DNA of 64,000 bases from Variovorax dokdonensis (GCF_030316895.1 NZ_JASZYV010000001.1:1674001-1738000); one strand, 5' to 3'. Counted from the stretch's first letter, positions 39,459 to 48,168 are shown. The notes: a model not told the origin generated them from the sequence alone. Made by a program: numbers and translations.

Positions 39459-39745
39459 GACTGCCAGGAGGTAGTTCATATATTCATACGAAGACAGGGT
39501 TCAAGCGGTCGGCAAACGCATCAGGGCGACCATTCGTCAATTGGGGTACCCGACCAAAAACGCGCTCGAGGGTTGGTAACGGGAGTACGAGCGTCGACTC
39601 GATCTTCCAAAGGACTATGCTCGTTCGCAGCCCAAGTATTCTGAGGAGCCGTCAGAGGGCAGCAACGGCGACAGCTATGACAACGCCTTGGCCGAGACCA
39701 TCAACGGGCTCTACTCTGACTCAAGCCAAACAGCCTCCGCGAATC
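39459..39745 (+). mobile_element. Decayed IS3-family remnant (orfA and orfB pieces)
   Basis: On the plus strand the DNA encodes YSYEDRVQAVGKRIRATIRQ followed by LGYPTKNALEGW, an in-frame TAA, then REYERRLDLPKDYARSQPKY, which looks like the N-terminal part of an IS3-family orfA. It is joined directly to SNGDSYDNALAETINGLY, the region around the last acidic residues of the DDE transposase, and then in another frame to LKPNSLRESRAIH, a typical transposase C-terminus. The central part of the element is missing. The two halves may come from different IS3 subgroups. The surrounding 420 nt between the LacI-type and LysR-type genes holds nothing else I can recognise. Confidence 0.72.
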
Positions 39746-39826
39746 TCGGGCGATTCATACCGCCATCCGCTCAATCAACTTGGACGTCAAATCAGCAGCT
39801 GTAGGTGGTGCCTGATTCGCCGTAAC

Positions 39827-40720
39827 TCACACGCGGTGCAGAGCGGCCCGCCGCACCATGTCGCAGAAGTACTCCCCCGCAGGAGTCAGTGGCAGTGCAG
39901 CACGGCGCACGATCGAAATCGGTGGCGCCAGCAAGCGTTCTCCGATGTCGATGCGCGTGAGCAAGCCGGCAAACGGCGGCGAACGCTCCCACTGAACGGG
40001 CAGCATCATGAGTAGGTCCGAGTACGCAATCATGAAGAAGAAGGTCAGTGCGGAATGGCCCTGCACCACGATCTTGGGCGGCGCCAGGCCGCGCTCGGTG
40101 AACAGCGGAACGATCTCGTCTTCGGCACGATGGGTAACCGAAGTCGTCACCCATTCCGCGTCCACCAGTTCGGCCAGCGAACGGGCGCCGGCAAGCGGGT
40201 GACCCTTGCGTGCGAGCACGATCCGTTCGTTGTCGAACAGGCGCTCTGAAATCAGTTCACCTTGTACTTCGTCATACGAAGGGCCGATGTAGACGTCCAG
40301 CGTGCCGTCGGTCAAGTCACGTTCCACGCGAGGCAGCACGGCGTCAATGAATTCAAGCGCCACGTTTGGAAAGCGCTGGCGAAACGGCCGCAGTGCGTTG
40401 GGCAGCAGGGCCATGTGCGCTCCGCTCGACAGGCAGATGCGCAGGTGCCCATGGCGTTCACCTTTGAGCTGGTCCATCTCTTCTTGCGCTCGACGCATCT
40501 CAGCGCGCAATGCCTGGGCGCGCCGCAGGAACACTTCGCCCATGGGCGTGAGGGCCACGCCGCGCGCACGCCGCTCGAAGAGTTCTACCCCCAACTCCTT
40601 TTCCAGCTCTTGAATGCTGCGCGTCATGGCGGGCTGTGCCAGGCTTAGCTGCCGCGCGGCGGCACGCATGCTGCCGCGTTCGGCCACAGCCAGGAAGTCG
40701 CGCACGGTGTTGAGTTTCAT
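39827..40720 (-). CDS. LysR family transcriptional regulator
   Basis: A 297-residue LysR-type regulator: winged helix-turn-helix at residues 1-60 (MRAAARQLSLAQPAMTRSIQELEKELGVELFERRARG) and a two-subdomain effector-binding region to the C-terminus. It is divergent from the hydroxylase-dioxygenase-decarboxylase operon (224 nt between starts), the standard arrangement for a LysR activator of an aromatic catabolic operon. The inducer is probably a substrate or intermediate of that pathway, by analogy. Confidence 0.92.
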   Translation of the reverse strand: MKLNTVRDFLAVAERGSMRAAARQLSLAQPAMTRSIQELEKELGVELFERRARGVALTPMGEVFLRRAQALRAEMRRAQEEMDQLKGERHGHLRICLSSGAHMALLPNALRPFRQRFPNVALEFIDAVLPRVERDLTDGTLDVYIGPSYDEVQGELISERLFDNERIVLARKGHPLAGARSLAELVDAEWVTTSVTHRAEDEIVPLFTERGLAPPKIVVQGHSALTFFFMIAYSDLLMMLPVQWERSPPFAGLLTRIDIGERLLAPPISIVRRAALPLTPAGEYFCDMVRRAALHRV

Positions 40721-40740
40721 GGTCGATCGTGATTCATTTC

Positions 40741-40760
40741 ATTTGCAAAATTGGGCAAAT
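40741..40760. promoter_or_regulatory. Inverted repeat in the LysR/hydroxylase intergenic region
   Basis: A perfect 6-bp inverted repeat ATTTGC-N8-GCAAAT, 21 nt upstream of the LysR-type start codon. Position and symmetry fit an autoregulatory LysR site, but it does not conform to the classical T-N11-A form. Confidence 0.4.
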
Positions 40761-40863
40761 TGTTCGAGATTTGAATCGCTCGGACGACGGGGCAAACCCG
40801 TCCCGGGGTTTTCCCAGGTCTTGGATCACGCGCTTTTTCGGCGATGCGTTGCAGGCATCGATG

Positions 40864-40883
40864 GCGCAATTTCGGCATCTTTG
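40864..40883 (+). promoter_or_regulatory. Shared GCATCTT motif, site 1
   Basis: GCGCAATTTCGGCATCTTTG, about 65 nt before the FAD hydroxylase start. Three similar sequences precede other transcription units of the catabolic region in the same orientation relative to the gene. It could be a regulator site or a promoter element. Confidence 0.35.
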
Positions 40884-40944
40884 GCGATCAGCCGGCGCTT
40901 CCTAGGATGCGACCCATTCAGGAAAAAAAGCGAGAGAGACATCC

Positions 40945-42588
40945 ATGATCGAACCGACAGCACGCCGTCAGGTGCTGATCGTCGGCGCCGGGCCCGTGGG
41001 CCTGGCCTTGGCGATCGAATTGGGCCATCGCGGCGTGCCCTGCCTCTTGATCGAACGCAACGACCGGGTCGGCTATGCGCCGCGCGCCAAGACGACCAAC
41101 GTGCGCACCCGTGAGCATCTGCGCCGATGGGGCATTGCCGATCGGTTGCGTGCGGCTTCGCCTTTGGGCGTCCACTATCCGTCCAATGTCGTCTTCGTCA
41201 CACGCTTGGTCGGCAAGGAACTGGCGCGCTTCGAGAACGCGATGTACTGCGCGCCCGGCCGCAACCCGCTGTATTCCGAGCACGCGCAATGGGTTCCGCA
41301 GTACACGGTGGAAGAGGTGATGCGCGCGCATGCGCAGTCGCTGCCAGGCGTTGAACTGCGCTTCAACTGCGAACTACGCGCATTGGAGCAGGATGGCCAA
41401 GGCGTGCGCGCGCAACTTCACGACAGAACGAGCGGAAGCGACTTCAGCGTGGACGCCGAATACCTGGTGGGCGCTGACGGCGCGCGCAGCACGGTGCGCG
41501 AACTGATCGGCGTTCAGATGGAAGGCAAGTACGGCCTTTCGCGCAACTACAACATCGTCTTTCGAGCCCCCGGCCTGGCACAGGCCCATCCGCACGGACC
41601 GGCCATCATGTACTGGCAAGTCAATGGTGACATGCCCAGTCTGATCGGCCCGATGGACCGCGGCGACACCTGGTTCTTCATGCCGACGCGCGTGCAGGAA
41701 GGCGTGCGGCTGGCGGACCTGGACGCGCCTGCGTTGATCCGCCGCGCCACGGGCATCGACCTTCCCTACGAGGTGCTCAGCAGCGACGAGTGGGTGGCCA
41801 GCCGCCTGATCGCCAACCGCTATCGCGACCAACGGGTCTTCCTGGCGGGCGACGCGTGCCACCTGCATCCGCCTTTCGGCGGCTATGGCATGAATATGGG
41901 AGTCGCGGATGGTGTCGACTTGGGCTGGAAGCTGGCAGCCGTGCTCCAGGGTTGGGGCGGTCCGGCATTGCTCGATAGCTACGAGGCCGAACGCCGCCCC
42001 GTGCACGAATGGGTGATGGGCGAGGCCGAGGCCAACCACGCGATCCTGGGCAATCAACTGGCGGCCGAAGGTTTGGAGGACGAAGGCGAACGTGGTGAAG
42101 CGGTGCGCCGCGAGATCGGCGAGCGCATCGGCCAGAGCAAGATGCGCGAATTCATGACGCTGGGCGTGGTGTTGGGCTACCGCTACGAAGCTTCGCCGGT
42201 GATCGTGTCCGACGGCACCCCGGCACCGCCGACGGACTTCATCAACTACGTGCCCAGTTCGCGTCCTGGCAGCCTGGCGCCACATGCCTGGCGGCACGAC
42301 GGAAGCTCGCTGTACGACCACTTCGGCAGCGGCTTCTCACTGGTAGCCGGCCCGGACGCCGACGCACAGGCGCTCGATGCTGCCCGTGCCGACGCAGTCG
42401 CCTGCGCGCTCCCGCTCACGGTGCTGCAACCGCAGGAAGGCGCCATGGCCAGCCTCTACCCCGCACGCTACACGCTCGTACGGCCCGATCAGCACGTTGC
42501 CTGGCGCGGCGATGCGTGGCCTTCCGATGGGCAATCGCTGTTGCAGCGAATCAGTGGTCGCACGCCGACGCCGGAGGTATCCGCATGA
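40945..42588 (+). CDS. FAD-dependent aromatic hydroxylase
   Basis: A 547-residue class A flavoprotein monooxygenase. It shows the dinucleotide motif VLIVGAGPVGLALAIELGHRG (GxGxxG at 14-19), the DG motif VGADGARSTVRELIG, and the GD motif VFLAGDACHLHPPFGGYGMNMG. The C-terminal thioredoxin-like extension is that of phenol hydroxylase/MhpA-like enzymes. It would hydroxylate an aromatic ring with NAD(P)H and O2, preparing a catechol for ring cleavage. It is the first gene of an operon whose next gene, an extradiol dioxygenase, overlaps by 4 nt. The substrate cannot be read from the sequence. Confidence 0.9.
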   Translation: MIEPTARRQVLIVGAGPVGLALAIELGHRGVPCLLIERNDRVGYAPRAKTTNVRTREHLRRWGIADRLRAASPLGVHYPSNVVFVTRLVGKELARFENAMYCAPGRNPLYSEHAQWVPQYTVEEVMRAHAQSLPGVELRFNCELRALEQDGQGVRAQLHDRTSGSDFSVDAEYLVGADGARSTVRELIGVQMEGKYGLSRNYNIVFRAPGLAQAHPHGPAIMYWQVNGDMPSLIGPMDRGDTWFFMPTRVQEGVRLADLDAPALIRRATGIDLPYEVLSSDEWVASRLIANRYRDQRVFLAGDACHLHPPFGGYGMNMGVADGVDLGWKLAAVLQGWGGPALLDSYEAERRPVHEWVMGEAEANHAILGNQLAAEGLEDEGERGEAVRREIGERIGQSKMREFMTLGVVLGYRYEASPVIVSDGTPAPPTDFINYVPSSRPGSLAPHAWRHDGSSLYDHFGSGFSLVAGPDADAQALDAARADAVACALPLTVLQPQEGAMASLYPARYTLVRPDQHVAWRGDAWPSDGQSLLQRISGRTPTPEVSA

Positions 42589-43574
42589 AGGAAGAATCCA
42601 TTCGCCGCACGGGCGCCATTGGCGTGCACTCGGTGCATCGCTTCGTGTTTTCCGTTCCAGATCTTGCCCAGGCGCGGCACTTCTATGAGGCCTTCGGTCT
42701 TGCGCCGCGCCAGGTTGGCGAGAGACTGGATCTCTACACCGATGGGCATCCGCATTGCTGGGCCTCGGTGCATGCGGGAGGCGCATCCAAGCGATTGGAG
42801 TTCGTCAGCTTCGGTATCCACGCCGAGGATGAGGAAGCATTTCGCGACCGCATCGATCGCCATGGTCTTGGATGCGCGCCACACCCGTTGTCGGATGGCA
42901 AGGGACTTTGGCTGCGCAACCCTGATGGCACGCCGCTGCAATTGATCGTGGCGCCCAAGGTTTCACCTGGCGCCAAGAGTCGCCCAGCATCTCGATTGAG
43001 GGTGGCGGTCGGGCAGGGCGCTGCACCGGCGCGCAGCCAGGTGCGACAGGTGCGGCCGCGCGCCTTGTCACATGTGCTGTTCTTCAGCCCTGACGTTCCG
43101 CGCATGACGCGCTTTTGCAGCGAGATCCTCGGCCTGAGGCTGTCGGATCGCTCGCAAGACATCATCGCCTTCTTGCACGGGGCGCACGGCAGCGACCACC
43201 ACCTGGTGGCCTTTGCCAAGTCGCACGCGCCAGGGCTGCACCATTCGAGCTGGGACGTGGGCAGCATCGACGACGTCGGGAGCGGCGCCGAGCAGATGCG
43301 TGCTGCCGGCTACGACCGCGGCTGGGGACTGGGGCGGCATGTGCTGGGCTCCAACTACTTTCACTATGTGCGCGATCCTTGGGGGAGCTTTGCCGAGTTC
43401 TCCTTCGACATCGACTACATCGCGCACGACGTGGAGTGGCCGGCGTCCGACCATCCGCCGGAAGACTCGCTTTACGTCTGGGGGCCGCCGGTGCCTGAGG
43501 ACTTCATCATCAACCACGAACAGCCGCTGCCCGCGGCCACGACGAAAGCACAGCGCGCCAAGGAGGCAACATGA
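42585..43574 (+). CDS. Two-domain extradiol ring-cleavage dioxygenase (VOC)
   Basis: A 329-residue type I extradiol dioxygenase with two vicinal-oxygen-chelate domains (about 14-125 and 158-280) separated by an Ala/Arg-rich linker. Iron ligands are likely His163 (LSHVLFF), His219 or His220 (LHHSSWDV) and Glu271 (SFAEFSF). His252 and Tyr261 occupy the catalytic positions of the family signature, with His260 replacing the usual hydrophobic residue. It should open a catechol made by the hydroxylase upstream. The ATG follows GGAGGT and overlaps the hydroxylase stop; its own stop overlaps the next start. Confidence 0.88.
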   Translation: MKEESIRRTGAIGVHSVHRFVFSVPDLAQARHFYEAFGLAPRQVGERLDLYTDGHPHCWASVHAGGASKRLEFVSFGIHAEDEEAFRDRIDRHGLGCAPHPLSDGKGLWLRNPDGTPLQLIVAPKVSPGAKSRPASRLRVAVGQGAAPARSQVRQVRPRALSHVLFFSPDVPRMTRFCSEILGLRLSDRSQDIIAFLHGAHGSDHHLVAFAKSHAPGLHHSSWDVGSIDDVGSGAEQMRAAGYDRGWGLGRHVLGSNYFHYVRDPWGSFAEFSFDIDYIAHDVEWPASDHPPEDSLYVWGPPVPEDFIINHEQPLPAATTKAQRAKEAT

Positions 43575-44608
43575 GCGACCCAACAACACCGAGCGCAGCC
43601 GGTCCGCAACTGACAAAGGTCTACGTGCCGCCGCCCGTGCGCCTGATCGCACTGGAAGAGCACTTCATCTACGACGGACTGCTGGCCACCTACGACGCCA
43701 CCGACCGCGCACTGCTCGCACCTTCCCGTGTGCCGGGCCTGGACGAGGTGGGCGACATGCGCATCGTCGAGATGGATCGTGCGGGCATCGACCTGCAGGT
43801 GCTTTCGCACACCAAGCCCGGTGCGCAGGAGATCGAGGACGCCGCTCAGGCGGCGGCCTTGGCAAGCGCTGCCAACGACTACCTGGCTGAAGCCGTGGCC
43901 CGGCACCCGAAGCGGTTCGCTGCCTTTGCCACCTTGTCCACCGGTGCGCCGCAGGCTGCAGTGGCCGAACTGGAGCGGACCGTGCAGCGACTGGGTTTCA
44001 AGGGCGCCATGATCAACGGACATACACGCGGCGCCTACTTGGACGACGAGCGCTTCTGGCCCATCTTCGAAGCAGCGCAAGCGCTGGACGTCCCCATCTA
44101 CCTGCACCCGTCCAATCCGCATCCGCAAGTGTTCGATGCCTACTACAAGGACTACCCGCAACTGGGATTCGCGGCGTGGGGCTATGCGGTCGAGACGGCC
44201 ACGCACGTGCTGCGGCTCATCTTGTCGGGCGTGTTCGATCGATTTCCGCGTCTGCGCATGGTCATCGGGCACATGGGCGAGTTGCTCCCCTTTGCCTTGT
44301 GGCGGGCCGACGGACGGCTCTCGCCGAAGGCGCCGCATCTGAAAAAGTCGGTGCGAAACACGTTCATCGAGCATTTCGCCGTGACCACATCGGGTGTCTT
44401 CTCGACTCCCGAGTTGATGTGCACGGCCAGTATCGTCGGATGGGACAACATTCTCTTTTCGGTTGACTATCCATTCGAATCCAATGCCGAGGCGGTGCGC
44501 TGGTTCTCGCAATTGCCCATCGCCGAAAGCGACCGCGCCAAGGTCGCGCACAAGAACGCCGAGCGGCTGCTCAAGCTCGAGCCCGCATCAGTCAGGAGCC
44601 CCCGATGA
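43571..44608 (+). CDS. Amidohydrolase-2 family decarboxylase/hydrolase
   Basis: A 345-residue metal-dependent TIM-barrel protein resembling gamma-resorcylate and 2,3-dihydroxybenzoate decarboxylases. It shows ALEEHF with Glu29 and His31, YLHPSNPHP, VIGHMGELLPFALWR and the catalytic-Asp segment LFSVDYPFE. Members decarboxylate hydroxybenzoates or act on ring-cleavage products (ACMSD, LigI/LigJ types). Its place behind the extradiol dioxygenase with 4-nt overlaps allows either role: removing a carboxyl group before hydroxylation, or acting on the cleaved product. Confidence 0.85.
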   Translation: MSDPTTPSAAGPQLTKVYVPPPVRLIALEEHFIYDGLLATYDATDRALLAPSRVPGLDEVGDMRIVEMDRAGIDLQVLSHTKPGAQEIEDAAQAAALASAANDYLAEAVARHPKRFAAFATLSTGAPQAAVAELERTVQRLGFKGAMINGHTRGAYLDDERFWPIFEAAQALDVPIYLHPSNPHPQVFDAYYKDYPQLGFAAWGYAVETATHVLRLILSGVFDRFPRLRMVIGHMGELLPFALWRADGRLSPKAPHLKKSVRNTFIEHFAVTTSGVFSTPELMCTASIVGWDNILFSVDYPFESNAEAVRWFSQLPIAESDRAKVAHKNAERLLKLEPASVRSPR

Positions 44609-45588
44609 ACACCCCCCGCATTTTTCGCAGCCTCGCGCTTGGCTGCGCTGTCGTTGCCGCCGCGCCCGCGGTGCTGGCGCAAGACGCACCATTCCCTTCG
44701 CGTGCGGTCACGCTGATCGTGCCGTTCACGCCCAGCAGCGGCAGCGACACGATCGCGCGCATCGTCGGCCCCAAGCTTTCGGCGCGCTGGGGCCAGCCTG
44801 TGGTGGTTGAAAACCGTCCGGGTGCCAGCGGCAACCTGGGCACGAGTCAGGTCGCCAAGGCCGCCGGCGACGGCTACACGTTGCTGATGGCCATCAACAC
44901 CCACACCATCACGCCGGCGATCTACAAGAGCCTGCCCTACGATCCGTTGCGTGACTTCGCGCCGGTGGCCGAACTCGCACAAGCGAACTTCACGCTGGCG
45001 GTCAACCCGGCCGTACCGGTCAAGGATCTGCGCTCGCTGATTGCCTATGGAAAGGCCAACCCCGGCAAGCTGAACTACGGCACGCCCGGCAATGGCACAC
45101 CGCACCACCTGGCGATGGAACTCTTCAAGGCCAACCAGGGCGTGTCGTTCCTCCATGTGCCCTACAAAGGAATTTCAGGCGCTTTGACTGACCTCATGGG
45201 CGGGCACGTCGACCTGATGTTCGCCTCCGTGCCTTCGGTGCGGTCCTACGCGCAGGCGGGCAAGGTCCGCCTGTTGGCCGTTACCGGCGAGCAGCGCAGC
45301 AGCCTGCTGCCGGACGTGCCAACCTTCCGTGAGCAGGGCGACAAGGGTATGGACGTCATCGATGCCTGGTACGCCGTACTGGCGCCGGCGAAGACGCCGC
45401 CCGCTCTGGTCGCGCGCCTGAACAAGGACTTTGTGGAAGTCATGAACAGCGATGAGGTCAAGGCCGAGTTGGCGCCACTCGGGCTGCAGACGCGCACCGG
45501 TTCGCCCGCGCAGCTCGATGCGTTGATCCGCGCCGACATGAAGCGCTGGAAAGCGCTGGTCGACTCTACCGGCATCACTGCCGACTAA
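44605..45588 (+). CDS. Bug-family tripartite tricarboxylate receptor
   Basis: A 327-residue periplasmic binding protein of the Bug/TctC family, abundant in Comamonadaceae. The signal peptide ends VLAQD; the mature part begins FPSRAVTLIVPFTPSSGSD and carries the family stretches VVVENRPGASGNLG, LNYGTPGNGTPHHLAMELF and PDVPTFREQG. It overlaps the amidohydrolase by 4 nt and closes the operon before a terminator. It probably captures an aromatic or organic acid. No TctA/TctB membrane partner is encoded in the window, so it may serve a distant transporter or sensing. Confidence 0.92.
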   Translation: MNTPRIFRSLALGCAVVAAAPAVLAQDAPFPSRAVTLIVPFTPSSGSDTIARIVGPKLSARWGQPVVVENRPGASGNLGTSQVAKAAGDGYTLLMAINTHTITPAIYKSLPYDPLRDFAPVAELAQANFTLAVNPAVPVKDLRSLIAYGKANPGKLNYGTPGNGTPHHLAMELFKANQGVSFLHVPYKGISGALTDLMGGHVDLMFASVPSVRSYAQAGKVRLLAVTGEQRSSLLPDVPTFREQGDKGMDVIDAWYAVLAPAKTPPALVARLNKDFVEVMNSDEVKAELAPLGLQTRTGSPAQLDALIRADMKRWKALVDSTGITAD

Positions 45589-45611
45589 CGCTGCACGGCA
45601 CACGCATTGCA

Positions 45612-45634
45612 AAGGCCGCCTTCGGGCGGCCTTT
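45612..45634 (+). terminator. Rho-independent terminator after the Bug gene
   Basis: A 9-bp stem AAGGCCGCC / GGCGGCCTT with a TTCG tetraloop, followed by TT and a short mixed tail. It is 23 nt after the Bug stop and ends the hydroxylase operon. Confidence 0.85.
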
Positions 45635-45680
45635 TGCATTGGTATTGCCTGTCGCGATGCCGATCGTTGATCGCGCTTCG

Positions 45681-45697
45681 ATATTTTGCATCTTCTT
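45681..45697 (+). promoter_or_regulatory. Shared GCATCTT motif, site 2
   Basis: ATATTTTGCATCTTCTT, 51 to 70 nt before the possible starts of the alpha/beta hydrolase unit, in the same orientation as the gene. It is one of four similar sequences in the catabolic region. Confidence 0.3.
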
Positions 45698-45743
45698 GTG
45701 ACGAATACCGCCTCATAGCATGCCGGCGAAGGATCTAGAGAAC

Positions 45744-46643
45744 ATGGAGAAGGAGACAGACAATGACAACAAGTCCACCTTTGGCGGTGCTTCGCCGCAT
45801 GCAGGTCAAGACGTGAAGCGCGACGACCCGCAATCGACGACGGCAGCACCGATGCATCTGGTGCGCTGGGGAACCGATGGCCCTTGCGTCGTGTTGGTAC
45901 ACGGCAGTGCACAAGGCAGCGCGCTGGGCGGCGATAGTCACTTTTCAAGGCAGCAGGGCCTCGCCCAGCGTGGCTGGCAACTGCTCGTGCCCGATCGTCC
46001 GGGGCATGGGCGCAGTCCTGACCCAGGGCGGCCGGACGATGCCACGCTGGACGGTGAACTTGTGGCGCAACTGCTTCCGGGAGAAGGCGCTCACCTGGTG
46101 GGCCATTCCTACGGCGGCTGTGTGGCGCTGGATGCAGCGATGCGCGATCCGTCCCGCGTTCGATCGCTGACGCTGATTGAGCCGGCCATGGCTGCGCTGG
46201 CCATGAATCGGCTGGAGGTGTTGCGCTTTGGGTTGCGCATGGTGAGCACGTTGGTTTTCAGCACATCGCCCATTGCGCGCATCGAGGGCTTTATCCGCCT
46301 GGTAAACATTCCGCCCGAGGTTCGCGGCGGCTCAAGCCCTGCAGAACTCGAACGCATGGGTGATGCCATCAAGCGGCTTCGGCTGCCGTCCGGGAAGACG
46401 CTTCGGCGGCAACTCGAAACCTTGCGCGCCGCCGGCGTGCCGATGTTGGTGGTGTCGGCGGGGTGGAGCCGTGCGTTCGACATCGTGTGTGACACCGTTG
46501 CTGATGTGGGCGGTGGACGACGCCTCGACATCGCGACGCCACATCACTTCCCACAGTTGGTCTCAGACAAGTTCAACGATGCGCTCGACGCTTTCATGCG
46601 AGAGAGCGATGCTCGTCCCACTTCCAAGCCCACCGCCAGATGA
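45744..46643 (+). CDS. Alpha/beta hydrolase
   Basis: About 299 residues. The conserved core begins at MHLVRWGTDGPCVVLVHGSA (oxyanion HG motif) and has the nucleophile elbow VGHSYGG and a C-terminal histidine in ATPHHFPQL. It may hydrolyse an ester, lactone or C-C bond of the pathway substrate. The start is uncertain: ATGs at 45720, 45744 and 45852 are in frame. The 36 residues before the core are polar and unlike the family, and the best ribosome site in the area (GGAGACAGAC) serves an ATG at 45763 in another frame. Its stop overlaps the next gene (ATGATG). Confidence 0.82.
   Translation: MEKETDNDNKSTFGGASPHAGQDVKRDDPQSTTAAPMHLVRWGTDGPCVVLVHGSAQGSALGGDSHFSRQQGLAQRGWQLLVPDRPGHGRSPDPGRPDDATLDGELVAQLLPGEGAHLVGHSYGGCVALDAAMRDPSRVRSLTLIEPAMAALAMNRLEVLRFGLRMVSTLVFSTSPIARIEGFIRLVNIPPEVRGGSSPAELERMGDAIKRLRLPSGKTLRRQLETLRAAGVPMLVVSAGWSRAFDIVCDTVADVGGGRRLDIATPHHFPQLVSDKFNDALDAFMRESDARPTSKPTAR
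45763..45816 (+). other. Out-of-frame mini-ORF with a strong ribosome site
   Basis: ATG at 45763, preceded by GAGAAGGAGACAGACA, opens 17 codons (MTTSPPLAVLRRMQVKT) that end inside the hydrolase N-terminal region in another frame. It is either a leader peptide, a remnant of the true N-terminus followed by a frameshift, or chance. Confidence 0.25.
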
Positions 46644-48130
46644 TGAAGTTGATTTTCTCCTCCCCATGGGTCTGCCGGCTCGGCGTTGCGTTGTGTGTGG
46701 CGCCGGCCATTTCAACGGCAGCAGCATCGAGCGGCCCGAGCGCATGGGTGCTTGAACGTGTGACCGTCGTGGATGTCAAGACCGGCAACCTGTCGCCCGG
46801 AATGAGTCTGCTCATCGAAGGCGGAAAGATCGCGCGCATCGCTTCGGCCGCCAGCATCGCACGTGGGAGCGACATCGTTCGCGTGGACGGTGCTGGCCGA
46901 TTCGTCGTGCCGGGCTATCTCGACATGCACGCGCACCCGCTCAACGCGCCCGACCCGAGACCTTCGCTCAAGCTGATGCTCTCCAATGGCATCACGGGCT
47001 ATCGACAAATGTCCGGATCGCCAGAACTGCTGCGCGCTCGTCAAGAGAAGAAGCTGGAGTTCGACGACAGCCCAGCTCTGCTGGCCATGCCGGGCACCAT
47101 CCTGACCGATGCGTTGGCGCCGACCCCGGATGCCGCACGTGGTCAGGTGAAAAAACAGAAAGCCGACGGCGCCGACTTCATCAAGACGGTGGGGCTGAGC
47201 AGCGCCAATTTCTACGCCGCTGGTGCCGAGGCCCAAGCCCAGGGCTTGCCGTACGTCGGCCACATGAACATGGATGTGGATGTGCGCCAGGCGGCTCGCG
47301 TCATGCGGTCGATCGAACACCTCGGCCCCATGGAGGTGATGTTGTTGGGCTGCTCGAGTGAAGAGCCTGCGATTCGCGATGGCATGGCGCATGCCCACGT
47401 TGAGCCGCCGCAGATTGGCCCGCCTTCGACACCGCAGGCGCAGGCGGCGATAGCGCGCATGATCGCGAACCCGGCCATGAACGTGAAGCCGCATCAGTTT
47501 GCAAACATGCGCCGCGTGATCGACAGCTTTGATGCCACGCGCTGCGGCGAACTGGCCCGCGAGCTGATCAAGGACGGTGCTTGGCAGGCGCCGACGCTGA
47601 TCCGCCTGCGAACCATGGAGCTTGCGGATGATCCCGCATACCGTGGCGATGCCAACCTGCGCTTCATGCCTGTGCCCGTGCAGCAGATGTGGCGCGAACT
47701 GAGCGCGCAGTTCGGCCAGCGCATCTCGCAAGTAGATCGAGACACGTATCGGCGCTTCTTCGCACTTCAGTTGCGCTTCGTGAAGCTGCTGCAGGATTCG
47801 GGCGTTCCGCTGCTGGCGGGCAGCGACGCCGGCGGCTCGATCTGGGTCGTGCCCGGTTTCTCGCTGCATCAGGAGTTCGACTTGCTCGAAGCCGCTGGCC
47901 TCACGCCGCTGCAGGTGCTGCAAAGTGCCACGATCAACGGTGCGCGTTTTCTTGGGCGCGAGGCTCACTTGGGCTCGGTGGAAGCTGGCCGCACCGCCGA
48001 CCTGGTGCTGCTGGACGACAACCCGCTGGGCAGCGTGGCCAACCTGCATCGCATTGCTGGCGTGGTGCGCTCAGGCCACTACTACGATGCCCCTGCGCTA
48101 CATCGACTGCAGGCGACAGCGCTGCCCTGA
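46640..48130 (+). CDS. Exported metal-dependent amidohydrolase
   Basis: A 496-residue amidohydrolase of the imidazolonepropionase/prolidase-like group. The N-terminal signal peptide is ...VAPAISTAAASS. Metal-binding motifs are DMHAHP (His97, His99), a possible carbamylated Lys in ADFIKTVGL, VGHMN, IEHLG and AGSDAGG. The C-terminal beta-sandwich part GSVEAGRTADLVLLDDNPL is typical. The predicted export means it acts outside the cytoplasm on an amide, ester or cyclic substrate. It overlaps the alpha/beta hydrolase by 4 nt and is followed by a second alpha/beta hydrolase and a porin. Confidence 0.87.
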   Translation: MMKLIFSSPWVCRLGVALCVAPAISTAAASSGPSAWVLERVTVVDVKTGNLSPGMSLLIEGGKIARIASAASIARGSDIVRVDGAGRFVVPGYLDMHAHPLNAPDPRPSLKLMLSNGITGYRQMSGSPELLRARQEKKLEFDDSPALLAMPGTILTDALAPTPDAARGQVKKQKADGADFIKTVGLSSANFYAAGAEAQAQGLPYVGHMNMDVDVRQAARVMRSIEHLGPMEVMLLGCSSEEPAIRDGMAHAHVEPPQIGPPSTPQAQAAIARMIANPAMNVKPHQFANMRRVIDSFDATRCGELARELIKDGAWQAPTLIRLRTMELADDPAYRGDANLRFMPVPVQQMWRELSAQFGQRISQVDRDTYRRFFALQLRFVKLLQDSGVPLLAGSDAGGSIWVVPGFSLHQEFDLLEAAGLTPLQVLQSATINGARFLGREAHLGSVEAGRTADLVLLDDNPLGSVANLHRIAGVVRSGHYYDAPALHRLQATALP

Positions 48131-48168
48131 TCGAAGACCACTGAAACAACAACACGGAGACGAGACGC

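Noticed and set aside
40721..40944. Classical T-N11-A LysR box
   Set aside because: I looked for it around the ATTTGC-N8-GCAAAT repeat and could not fit the spacing, so only the inverted repeat is listed.
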